A stretch of 64,000 nucleotides of DNA, from NCBI RefSeq assembly GCF_038595055.1, contig NZ_CP152002.1, positions 204,501 through 268,500 of the forward strand, written 5' to 3'. Origin of the DNA: Paenibacillus sp. FSL R7-0345 (GTDB lineage: Bacteria; Bacillota; Bacilli; Paenibacillales; Paenibacillaceae). The notes beneath the pieces are model-generated. The model was not told the origin of the DNA and made no database searches. It was given only the letters and a program-made list of their open reading frames with translations. Of this stretch, positions 53,753 through 61,641 are shown in pieces. The translations under genes and the position numbers were made by a program. The first letter of the stretch is position 1, and every line of letters begins with the position of its first letter.

Positions 53753-55360
53753 ATGACAGTGAATGCAAACCAGAAAGTTCTGAAGAAGGCACTCGGGATC
53801 GGATTGAGCGCAGTAATGGGGATGTCCCTGCTGGCCGGCTGTTCCTCTGATTCAAACGCAAACCCATCATCAAACGGTGGCACAGCCACTGACGGGGGCA
53901 GCAAAGAGCGCGTTACGCTGAAGGTGGAAATTTTCGACCGCGGTAACAGCCCTGAGCCTTACACCATTACAAACAACTACTTATCCAATCTGGTGCAGGA
54001 ACGGTTCGGCGATCCGAACAACATTGATGTTCAATATGTTCCGGTGCAGCGCTCCGAGGAAGTCACCAAGCTGAACGTACTGATGGCGAGCAACACGGAT
54101 GTACCTGATATAGTGTTCACTTATGATTCAAGTGTGTTCTACCGATACGCCCAGCAGGGCGGCCTGACCGATGTTGGAGCACTGATTGATGAATACGGGC
54201 CGACTCTGAAAAAATTCCTCGGTGATGATACTCTGGCGTTCGGACAGCTAGATGGCCAGCAGATGGCCATCCCTGGGAAACGGGCAATCACAGGCCGTTA
54301 CAGCTCCTATATCCGTCAGGATTGGCTGGATAAGCTGGGATTGCCGGCGCCAACTACAACAGACGAACTATACACTACTTTGAAAGCATTTAAAGAGAAA
54401 GACCCGGGCGGTCTTGGCAGCAAAAACATCCCGATGGGCATGGCGCTTGCTCCAGCCCAGTTCGAAACGCTAATCTATTCTTTCCTGAAACCGATTAAGG
54501 GCGATCTGACTTACGGCCAGCGCTATGAGCTGCCGCTGCATGATGGCTTCAAGGATGCGATGCAGTTCCTGAATAAGCTCTACAATGAAGGGCTGATCAG
54601 CCAGGATTTCAGTCTGGATGAAGATAAAACGCAACTTGCCAAAGATGTCCAGAACGGCAATGTCGGCTACTGGTCTGAAGATGTGGACAATATCTTCTAC
54701 AATGAAGGTACCCTGGATAACTTGTACAAAAATGTACAGGGCAGCACTGTAACGGCAGTAGACGTCCTGACCAATGCGAACGAAGGTAACAAGCATATTA
54801 AATCGCGTTATGCCTCAAACGGGATGTACATCATGATTCCTAAGAGCAGCAAACGCGCGGTGGAAGCCATTAAATATCTGGACTGGATGGCCTCGGACAA
54901 CAATCTGATCGATATCTACAGCGGGGTTGAGGGTGAGAACTATGATCTGGTTGACGGTATCCCGGTAGTTAAGGCAGACGTTTCCCAGGAGTTCGCTGAC
55001 CGTTTATTCAACGCAGGCGATATGGCAATTATCTCTAACGGCAAGAACATCGGCGATCAGGCAACCAATGAAAAGGCATGGATCAGCGGCTTCCCGGAAC
55101 GTAACCAGAAAATGCTGAAGCAATCCATTGATATTGCCAATACCGATACCGTGGGTCCAATCGTCTTCGGTAAACCGATTGAAGCGGAATCCAAGTATGG
55201 AACTACCCTCAATGACAAGCTGGCCGTAATTATCGTTAAGACAGCTATGGCCAAACCGGAGCAATTCGATGCGGTTTACGAGCAGGAAATGAAGGACTTC
55301 ATGTCCCTTGGCGGAACCCAGCTGAAAGAAGAACTGGAAGCGGCACTGAAGGATCTGTAG
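53753..55360 (+). CDS. Lipoprotein solute-binding protein of a sugar ABC importer (LipO/LplA type)
   Basis: The 535-residue lipoprotein has a signal peptide ending in the lipobox LLAGC (Cys29), a short Ser/Asn/Gly tether and a large two-lobed binding protein of the family 1 class (PDIVFTYDSSVFYRYAQQGG; IRQDWLDKLGLPAPTT; DWMASDNNLIDIYSGVEGENYD). Proteins of this length and style bind pectin- or glycan-derived oligosaccharides in Paenibacillus and in the Bacillus ytcQ/lplA system. GAAGGAG precedes the ATG. Two permease genes follow beyond an attenuator. No ATPase gene is present, so a shared MsmX-type ATPase is inferred. Confidence 0.9.
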   Translation: MTVNANQKVLKKALGIGLSAVMGMSLLAGCSSDSNANPSSNGGTATDGGSKERVTLKVEIFDRGNSPEPYTITNNYLSNLVQERFGDPNNIDVQYVPVQRSEEVTKLNVLMASNTDVPDIVFTYDSSVFYRYAQQGGLTDVGALIDEYGPTLKKFLGDDTLAFGQLDGQQMAIPGKRAITGRYSSYIRQDWLDKLGLPAPTTTDELYTTLKAFKEKDPGGLGSKNIPMGMALAPAQFETLIYSFLKPIKGDLTYGQRYELPLHDGFKDAMQFLNKLYNEGLISQDFSLDEDKTQLAKDVQNGNVGYWSEDVDNIFYNEGTLDNLYKNVQGSTVTAVDVLTNANEGNKHIKSRYASNGMYIMIPKSSKRAVEAIKYLDWMASDNNLIDIYSGVEGENYDLVDGIPVVKADVSQEFADRLFNAGDMAIISNGKNIGDQATNEKAWISGFPERNQKMLKQSIDIANTDTVGPIVFGKPIEAESKYGTTLNDKLAVIIVKTAMAKPEQFDAVYEQEMKDFMSLGGTQLKEELEAALKDL

Positions 55361-55385
55361 GCACCCTAAATAAATATAAAAAGAG

Positions 55386-55426
55386 AACCGGAGGGAGCTG
55401 GTACGCCGCTCCGTCCGGTTTTTCTT
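55386..55426 (+). terminator. Partial terminator (attenuator) between binding protein and permeases
   Basis: AACCGGAGGGAGC (55386-55398) pairs with GCTCCGTCCGGTT (55408-55420), with one mismatch or bulge, followed by TTTTT. It would let the binding protein be made in excess over the permeases, a known pattern in such operons. Confidence 0.75.
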
Positions 55427-55444
55427 CCCAAGGAGGGAACCGGC

Positions 55445-56347
55445 TTGAGTAAAGTCAGCTACTTGAAGCGGTATTGGCAAATGTACGCGCTGCTTTCACT
55501 GCCACTCATTTACTTCTTTATCTTCCGTTACGGGCCGATGTACGGCGTGCAGATTGCCTTTAAGGATTTCAATCTGTTCCAGGGGATCGGCGGCAGTGAA
55601 TGGATCGGGTTCGACGCATTCCGTGAAGTATTTAACATGAAAGAGTTCTACATCGCACTGCGCAATACATTTATGCTTAATTTCCTGGATTTGCTAGTTT
55701 CTTTCCCCGCCCCGATCATTCTGGCAATTATGCTGTATGAGATTAAGAGTGCATGGTTCAAAAAAATCTCGCAGACTATTCTGTATATCCCTCACTTTAT
55801 TTCCTGGGTCATTATCGGGGGGATTGTCTATCAATTGTTCGGCAACCAGTCCGGTATGATCAACGAGGTGCTGCAGAGCCTGGGCTTAAACCCGGTTCCA
55901 TTCCTGACTGAAAAGGGGCCGTGGCTGATCACCTATCTGTTCACAGGGGTCTGGCAAAGCGCCGGCTGGGGAACGATCCTCTATCTGGCCGCACTTACCG
56001 GTGTAAACAGAGAGCTGTTTGAAGCGGCAGAGGTCGATGGAGCAACACGAATGAAGAAGATCTGGTATATTACGCTGCCAAGCATCAAGCCGACGATTGT
56101 AACCCTGCTTATTCTCAATCTCGGTAAAATGGTCAGCATTGGCTTTGACCGCCCATACGTTATCGGGAATACAGCGGTACGCGAATATTCAGATGTACTG
56201 AGTACCTTTGTCTACCGGATCGGTCTGGAATCAGGGCAGTACACCCTGGCTACTGTAGTCGGACTGTTCCAGGCAGTGGTCGGACTGGTATTCATTCTGG
56301 GCTCCAACTATATTTCGAAAAAAATGACCGGCAACGGTATTATCTGA
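55445..56347 (+). CDS. ABC importer permease, LplB/YteP type
   Basis: The 300-residue integral membrane protein has about six helices and the permease signature for ATPase contact, EAAEVDGATRMKKIWYITLPSIKP (an EAA loop, residues about 195-218). The N-terminus (YFFIFRYGPMYGVQIAFKDF) is typical of the LplB family. The start is TTG 55445 after AGGAGGGAA. It forms a heterodimer with the next gene product to carry the oligosaccharide across the membrane. An ATG-started gene follows 24 bases downstream. Confidence 0.9.
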   Translation: MSKVSYLKRYWQMYALLSLPLIYFFIFRYGPMYGVQIAFKDFNLFQGIGGSEWIGFDAFREVFNMKEFYIALRNTFMLNFLDLLVSFPAPIILAIMLYEIKSAWFKKISQTILYIPHFISWVIIGGIVYQLFGNQSGMINEVLQSLGLNPVPFLTEKGPWLITYLFTGVWQSAGWGTILYLAALTGVNRELFEAAEVDGATRMKKIWYITLPSIKPTIVTLLILNLGKMVSIGFDRPYVIGNTAVREYSDVLSTFVYRIGLESGQYTLATVVGLFQAVVGLVFILGSNYISKKMTGNGII

Positions 56348-56371
56348 TAAAGAGGAAGGAGGCGGAGTACT

Positions 56372-57244
56372 ATGAGTGAACGTACTTCAAACCGGATATT
56401 TGATATCGTCATTATTACCTGTGTGGCCTTGTTCGTATTGTTTTGTCTGGCTCCGTTCTTGCATATTATTGCGGTATCGCTCAGCTCCAACCGGGCTATT
56501 ACTTCCGGTGAAGTCACGATTTTTCCGATTGAATTGAACTGGAATGCCTATGTTCAGGTGTTCTCAGATACCTCAATGATCCGCTCCCTGGGCTATACAT
56601 TGGTGCTGACAGCGGTGACAACCCTGCTGTGCATGCTCTTTACCATTGCCGCAGCCTATCCGCTCACCAAGGGCTATCTGAAAGGCCGCAAGCTGTTTAT
56701 GGTTATCATCATCATTACCATGTTTTTCAGCGGCGGGATTATTCCTGAATATCTGCTGATGCGCGACCTGCGCCTGCTCGATTCCACCTGGGCGCTCGTT
56801 CTGCCCGGCCTGGTCAGTCCGTTCAACCTGATCATCCTGATCTCCTTCTTCAATAATATCCCCCAGAGTCTGGAAGAATCGGCCGAGATCGACGGCAGCT
56901 CCTTCCTCCGCACACTGATGAGCATCGTCCTGCCGCTGTCCATGCCTGTGCTTGCAACGCTGGCTCTCTTCTATGCGGTAGGCCGCTGGAACGGTTTCCA
57001 GGATGCGCTGATGTACATCAACAGTCCGGAACTGTATCCGCTGCAGCTCAAGCTGTTCCAGATGGTGCAGAACAATATGATCTCCGAGCTGACGCTGATG
57101 GAAGGTGCCAGCCGCACAAGGCTGACACCGGAGAGTCTGAAGGCAGCAACTGTAATTTTCGCTACCGTGCCTATTCTGCTGGTATATCCATGGCTGCAGA
57201 AGTATTTTGTCAGCGGCGTTATGCTGGGTGCCGTTAAGGGTTAG
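56372..57244 (+). CDS. ABC importer permease, LplC/YtcP type
   Basis: The 290-residue integral membrane protein is the second channel subunit. The EAA loop reads EESAEIDGSSFLRTLMSIVLPLS, and the N-terminus (LAPFLHIIAVSLSSNRAI) and C-terminal YPWLQKYFVSGVMLGAVKG are the usual family ends. AAGGAGG precedes the ATG. It is followed 44 bases later by a TIM-barrel isomerase gene in the same operon, indicating that the imported sugar is processed by the next genes. Confidence 0.9.
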   Translation: MSERTSNRIFDIVIITCVALFVLFCLAPFLHIIAVSLSSNRAITSGEVTIFPIELNWNAYVQVFSDTSMIRSLGYTLVLTAVTTLLCMLFTIAAAYPLTKGYLKGRKLFMVIIIITMFFSGGIIPEYLLMRDLRLLDSTWALVLPGLVSPFNLIILISFFNNIPQSLEESAEIDGSSFLRTLMSIVLPLSMPVLATLALFYAVGRWNGFQDALMYINSPELYPLQLKLFQMVQNNMISELTLMEGASRTRLTPESLKAATVIFATVPILLVYPWLQKYFVSGVMLGAVKG

Positions 57245-57288
57245 TGCTGCCGGCCACATAGGCAGCGAAAGGAAAGGAGAGTAAGGAA

Positions 57289-58242
57289 TTGGACGATAAA
57301 GGGGCATTTTCATTCTCAACCTGCTGGAATATGAAGCGACACACGACAGGGGACGGGCTGCTGAGGGAAATTCTCGGGCTCGGCTTCCGCAGGGTGGAGC
57401 TTAACTATAATGTGACTGAAGAGATGCTGTGGGCGATTGAACCGATGATCGAGCGGGGGGAAATCGGCATCTCCAGTGTCCATAACACCTTCCCTCATGT
57501 TCCGGACCCCGATTACGGCACGGATTCCGTGCTGCTCGGCTTCGAGGACAAGGAGAAACGGCAGCGGGCCATCCAGCTGCTGGTCCGCTCTGCTGAGTAT
57601 GCGCAGCGTTACGGCGGTGAAGCTGTAGTTGTCCATCCCGGGGAAGTACCCTTCCCGAATGATATCGCCAAGGAGCTGGAGCAGCTCTACAGCGGGGAAG
57701 GCAAGGATTCCCTGGCTTTCCGCAGCAAATGGGCGGAGCTGCTGGAGCGGCGGGAGGCTTACAGTGCCGGTTATGTGAAGACTATTACCGAAAGCCTGTA
57801 CGAAGTATGCGACAAAGCGGCTGCCAAGGGACTGAACGGCATCCGCTTCGGCATTGAGACACGCTCCCGGCCGCAGCAGATACCGACGCTGGCCGAGGCC
57901 AAAAGAATCATCCGGGCGCTGAAGGGCGCGCCGGTCGGCATCTGGTATGATACCGGCCATGCGATTATGATGGACCGGCTGGGGCTGTACGACAGTGTGG
58001 GGGAGATGGACGGGCTGATGGATGATATCGTCGGGGTCCATATCCACGAGACCATCGGGCTCTCGGATCACTGGTGTCCCTACGTAAACAGCGGGGATAT
58101 GCATTTCTATGATGCTTATCTGCCGATGATTGAGCGGGCCCAGGTGAAAGTGTATGAACTGAAAGCAGCCTGTCTGCCGGAGGAGATTCATGAGAGCCAC
58201 CGTCTGCTTACGGCTAAGCTGGCGGCACGGGGGGCGCTCTGA
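57289..58242 (+). CDS. Sugar phosphate isomerase/epimerase-like TIM-barrel protein
   Basis: The 317-residue protein starts with TTG after AAAGGAGAG. It is an AP-endonuclease-2-fold TIM barrel with metal-binding residues spread over the strand ends: VHPGEVP, IRFGIETRSRPQQ, GIWYDTGHA and GVHIHETIGLSDHWC. The family includes sugar isomerases, epimerases and dehydratases. Its substrate is unknown but is likely the sugar imported by the upstream transporter. Its TGA stop overlaps the ATG of the next gene by one base, showing tight coupling. Confidence 0.7.
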   Translation: MDDKGAFSFSTCWNMKRHTTGDGLLREILGLGFRRVELNYNVTEEMLWAIEPMIERGEIGISSVHNTFPHVPDPDYGTDSVLLGFEDKEKRQRAIQLLVRSAEYAQRYGGEAVVVHPGEVPFPNDIAKELEQLYSGEGKDSLAFRSKWAELLERREAYSAGYVKTITESLYEVCDKAAAKGLNGIRFGIETRSRPQQIPTLAEAKRIIRALKGAPVGIWYDTGHAIMMDRLGLYDSVGEMDGLMDDIVGVHIHETIGLSDHWCPYVNSGDMHFYDAYLPMIERAQVKVYELKAACLPEEIHESHRLLTAKLAARGAL

Positions 58243-58949
58243 TGCTCAGTGCAGAGGATGGCAATTTGCACAATGAAGACTGTGGGTTAAGCCTGGAAGA
58301 CCGCAGACTGGCGGCCGCCTATGCTCCGCGTCTGCTGTTTGACCGGAACGAGCCTTTTTACCCCGTCCGCTTCGGCGTGACGGTTCTGCGGGAGGGCGGG
58401 GCTTCTCCCTCCTTCCGGCGCAGGCTTAAGGTGAGCCGGCCGGCTGTTGCGGCTGTTGTGGAATACGCTATTTATTACGATTACGATATTCAGCATCTGT
58501 ACGATCTGGAGCATGTATGGGTGTATATCGGCAGTGACGGTGAGGTTGCAGATGTCGAAGCCAGCTTTCACGGCAAATATCTGAAAGGGCTGGTTCGCGG
58601 CCGTACCAATCTGAGCGGCACACGTGCCAGCCTGTATGTACAGCCCGGTAAGCATGCCCTTTCACCGCTGCCTGAGGTGTTTGAGCTGCTGCCGGGCTTT
58701 GCCGGCTGTACGCAGGAGGAAGCGGGGGCTGACGGATTGATCTTCGGTGACTGCTTCCACAGCCTGCTGGCTTCGGACGAAGGAATTGACCGGAAGGTAC
58801 GAAATTATCTGCAGACCTGCCGGTTTACTCCTTCCTTAAACTACGATAACTGGGAGTATGCACACCGGCAGGAGCTGTTTGTTTCGTGGGATGAGCTGTT
58901 TGCGGAAATACCGGAGCGTGTGCGCAATGAGCTTGAGCGGCTGTACTAA
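58242..58949 (+). CDS. Unrecognised 235-residue protein of the sugar locus
   Basis: ATG 58242 overlaps the upstream stop (TGATG). Features: an early acidic segment, then AYAPRLLFDRNEPFYPVRFG and a Tyr/Asp-rich run YAIYYDYDIQHLYDLEHVWV with YIGSDGEVADVEASFHGKYL. The pattern 'aromatic-Asp-His/Glu' suggests a metal or sugar site. There is some likeness to Vps62-like proteins, but it is not convincing. No signal peptide is present. Its place between the isomerase and a large (alpha/alpha)-type protein suggests a role in processing the imported sugar. Family not identified. Confidence 0.6.
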   Translation: MLSAEDGNLHNEDCGLSLEDRRLAAAYAPRLLFDRNEPFYPVRFGVTVLREGGASPSFRRRLKVSRPAVAAVVEYAIYYDYDIQHLYDLEHVWVYIGSDGEVADVEASFHGKYLKGLVRGRTNLSGTRASLYVQPGKHALSPLPEVFELLPGFAGCTQEEAGADGLIFGDCFHSLLASDEGIDRKVRNYLQTCRFTPSLNYDNWEYAHRQELFVSWDELFAEIPERVRNELERLY

Positions 58950-59000
58950 CGGCACTGCCGGCAGTGCGGAGTGTTAAATGCCTAACATGGAGGAATGACA

Positions 59001-60758
59001 ATGTATAAGCAACTGGTGGACAGTAACGATAGAGCAGTTGAAGAAGGCTTAGCCCGGCAGGTGCTCGATCCGGAGAGCCGCTATTACGGCGGCACCATTG
59101 ATCCCTTTACCGGCGTTGCCTGGGTCAATCATACGACCGGGACACCGACCGAGATGTGCTACTGGGGCGCCGCACTGGCGAATCCTGATTCTAAATACTA
59201 CCGCGATGAGGAGCTGCTGGAACGTCTGGGGCTGGCTGCGGAGTTCGTGCTGCGCGGCCAGCATGCGGACGGCACAATCTCCCCGGGCTGGACGAACTAT
59301 CATTCCCCGCCGGATACGGCTTTTGTAATTGTCGGCTACGCCCAGCTGTATCAGCTGCTGGCCCGGCAGGACTGGGCGCCGCTTGCGCCTGTGCTTGGCA
59401 ATATGCGGCTGTTTCTGGAGCGCACCATTCCCGCGATGCTTACCGGCGGCGGCCATACGCCGAATCACCGCTGGGTAATCAGCGCAGCGCTGGCCTATCT
59501 GCATGAGCTGTTCGGGCTGCCGGAGGCTGTCCAGCGTGCCGAGCAGTGGCTGGCCGAAGGCATGGATATTACGCCGGACGGCGAGTGGACCGAGCGGAGC
59601 AACGGTATTTACAGCGCAGTCAGCGATATTATGCTGATTCATGCTGCCCGCCTGCTGGACCGCCCGCAGCTGCTGGACCCGGTTCGCCTGAACCTGCGGA
59701 TGATGGTCTACCTCGTCCATCCGTCGGGCGAGGTCGTGACCGATTATTCCGGGCGGCAGGATCTGGGACATGTGCACGACCTGTCCCCGTATTATTTGCC
59801 GTATGCCATCCTGGCCCGGCAAGATAATGATCCTGTATTCGCCGGAATGGCCGAATGGGCCGGCCGGGCGCTCAGCAATCCCGGCGTCTGCTCGGTGAAT
59901 GTGCTGGTGCGGATGCTGCTGGAGCCTGAGCTGCAGCAGCCGCCTGCGGCGGAGGCCATCCTCCCTGAGAAATATGAAACAGTCCTGAACGGTGAGTTTC
60001 TGCGGCACGGCTATCTTGCCGGTATGGAGGCTGCCGGCCATCAGGGCCGGATTTCCCACAGCCGGATGCATACCGATTTCGGGGCCCCGGTGGCCCGTTA
60101 CCGGGACGGGGATACCAGCATCACGCTCATGACGGAGACGCCATCCTTCTTCGCACTGCGCCATGGTGAGGTGCGGCTGCTGGCCGTGCAGCTGGCATCC
60201 TATTTCAACCCGGGATATGTGCCGATGCAGGAAATGATCAAGCTGCCGCAGGGCTACCGGCTTACGGGAGAGCAGAAGAAGGGCTACTACGGGCCTGTAG
60301 AAACGGGACTTCTGCCTGAATCGGCCGCTGCCGCGGTCAGTCCCTGGTATCTGCTTCCGCACCACAGCCGTCCGCTGACCCATGAGCAGACCTTCCGCGC
60401 AGAAGTAGACGCGGAGCGCACCGGTACAGGCTGGACCCTGCGTCTGCAGGCTGGGGAGCCGGGCGAGGTCATGAGCCAGCTGTCCTTTATTTTTGGCAAG
60501 GAAGGCAGCTTTACATCAGGTGATCTGAAGGATCTGGGAGAGGACGGTTATCTCTGGAGCGGCGGTACCCTCCGTTATGAATGCGGGGAGGACTGGATTG
60601 AGCTGACCGGCGGCGAGACAGGACATCTGGCGACCTCAGTACGTGAGGCGAAGCTGCAGAATAACTGCAAAGCGGTGCTGGTCAACCTGATGACTCCATT
60701 TGATAAAGAGATCACAATCACCCTGTCTCCTTCCCTGCAAAAAGGGGAAAACCTGTAA
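59001..60758 (+). CDS. Large (alpha/alpha)-barrel-type carbohydrate-active protein, function unknown
   Basis: ATG 59001 is seven bases from GGAGG (58989-58993); the ATG at 58995 is too close. The 585-residue protein has an N-terminal helical toroid (about 1-310; GVAWVNHTTGTPTEMCYWGAAL; GGGHTPNHRWVISAALAYLHE; SNGIYSAVSDIMLIHAARLL) and a C-terminal beta-rich part (about 340-585; RISHSRMHTDFGAPVARYRDG). This resembles heparinase II/III-type lyases and related hydrolases acting on uronic acid chains, but I cannot name the family. There is no signal peptide, so it would act on imported oligosaccharides. It is the last gene of the importer operon. Confidence 0.6.
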   Translation: MYKQLVDSNDRAVEEGLARQVLDPESRYYGGTIDPFTGVAWVNHTTGTPTEMCYWGAALANPDSKYYRDEELLERLGLAAEFVLRGQHADGTISPGWTNYHSPPDTAFVIVGYAQLYQLLARQDWAPLAPVLGNMRLFLERTIPAMLTGGGHTPNHRWVISAALAYLHELFGLPEAVQRAEQWLAEGMDITPDGEWTERSNGIYSAVSDIMLIHAARLLDRPQLLDPVRLNLRMMVYLVHPSGEVVTDYSGRQDLGHVHDLSPYYLPYAILARQDNDPVFAGMAEWAGRALSNPGVCSVNVLVRMLLEPELQQPPAAEAILPEKYETVLNGEFLRHGYLAGMEAAGHQGRISHSRMHTDFGAPVARYRDGDTSITLMTETPSFFALRHGEVRLLAVQLASYFNPGYVPMQEMIKLPQGYRLTGEQKKGYYGPVETGLLPESAAAAVSPWYLLPHHSRPLTHEQTFRAEVDAERTGTGWTLRLQAGEPGEVMSQLSFIFGKEGSFTSGDLKDLGEDGYLWSGGTLRYECGEDWIELTGGETGHLATSVREAKLQNNCKAVLVNLMTPFDKEITITLSPSLQKGENL

Positions 60759-60773
60759 AAATGGTGAACAGCC

Positions 60774-60821
60774 TTGACTCCTGAGCCTCGTATGTTAGAA
60801 TGACAAGATTCAAAATTCTAA
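60774..60821 (+). promoter_or_regulatory. Promoter with inverted repeat before the MATE pseudogene
   Basis: TTGACT (60774-60779), a 16-base spacer and TAGAAT (60796-60801). TTAGAAT (60795-60801) and ATTCTAA (60815-60821) are perfect inverted arms 13 bases apart, a shape fitting a repressor operator over the -10 and start site. Confidence 0.6.
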
Positions 60822-60840
60822 TATAAAGAAGTGAACGGTT

Positions 60841-61342
60841 ATGCCAGAGCCTGGGGGAAAGGGTAAGGTAAACGGGAAGCGGGGAAGCCGGCTGCTCGAT
60901 AAGTATTTTTCCGGAGATACAATGGATTACGAAGTTTGTTAAATCGTTCCTTGTGCTGTCATCTGCTTCCTATGTGCTGATGGCCATGCTGATTTTCCCG
61001 TTATTCAATCCGCTGGTCTCGCTGTTCCATCCGCCGGCTGAGATTATCGGTGATATCTTCCTGGTCTTCCTGATCAATTCGATTGCCCAGATCCCGCTGT
61101 GGTCGGTCAGCTTCATTACCCCGTCTGCGCTGCGGACAGCGGGCGATTCCAAGTTCACGTCGATGGTCTCGATGCTGTCGATGTGGCTGTTCCGCGTCGT
61201 GCTCGGCTACCTGCTGGGCATCCAATTCGGTATGGGGATTGTCGGCGTCTGGCTGGCGATGAACTGCGAGTGGGGTGTGCGGGGCTTTATCTTCATGCGG
61301 CGTTTCCTCGGGGATAAGTGGCTGCAGCACAAGGTAATTTAA
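60841..61342 (+). pseudogene. MATE-family efflux gene, internally deleted and frameshifted
   Basis: ATG 60841 opens a frame reading RLLDKYFSGDTMDY, a normal MATE N-terminus, but it stops at 60942. From about 60932, in the next frame, the protein continues KFVKSFLVLSSASYVLMAML to the natural end (IVGVWLAMNCEWGVRGFIFMRRFLGDKW, stop 61340-61342), matching the C-terminal third of MATE transporters. About 250 of roughly 450 residues are missing, and the joint is near 60931. A promoter with an inverted repeat and a terminator remain on each side. A short protein of about 130 residues could be made from GTG 60953 but lacks a ribosome site. Confidence 0.82.
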
Positions 61343-61415
61343 CCCAGATTAAGGCAAGATGTTATATATATAATTTCTGTACAGCCTCATTTGGGGTAAA
61401 CGGAACAGGTAAGGC

Positions 61416-61447
61416 GGCCGCTTTCAGCAGAAAGCGGTCTTTTTTTG
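61416..61447 (+). terminator. Terminator after the MATE pseudogene
   Basis: GGCCGCTTTC (61416-61425), loop AGCA, GAAAGCGGTC (61430-61439), then a T run. Confidence 0.88.
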
Positions 61448-61641
61448 TGCCTTTTGGGCGGAGTAAGTCCTGCTTTATCCGAATATATGACAGTGATTTA
61501 ACGGATATTCCCTTATTTTCTATGAGTTGAAACACAGAATTACCCCAATTTACAGCAAAAATCCTACAGCTTATATTAAGTTAAAAAATTGGGTTAACAT
61601 CTTTTTTACATTTGTTAAATATGAAATTATGGAGGGTTTAA

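Noticed and set aside
59049..60383. 444-residue minus-strand frame inside the last gene of the importer operon
   Set aside because: The sense frame has an AGGAGG site and operon context; the antisense frame has neither.
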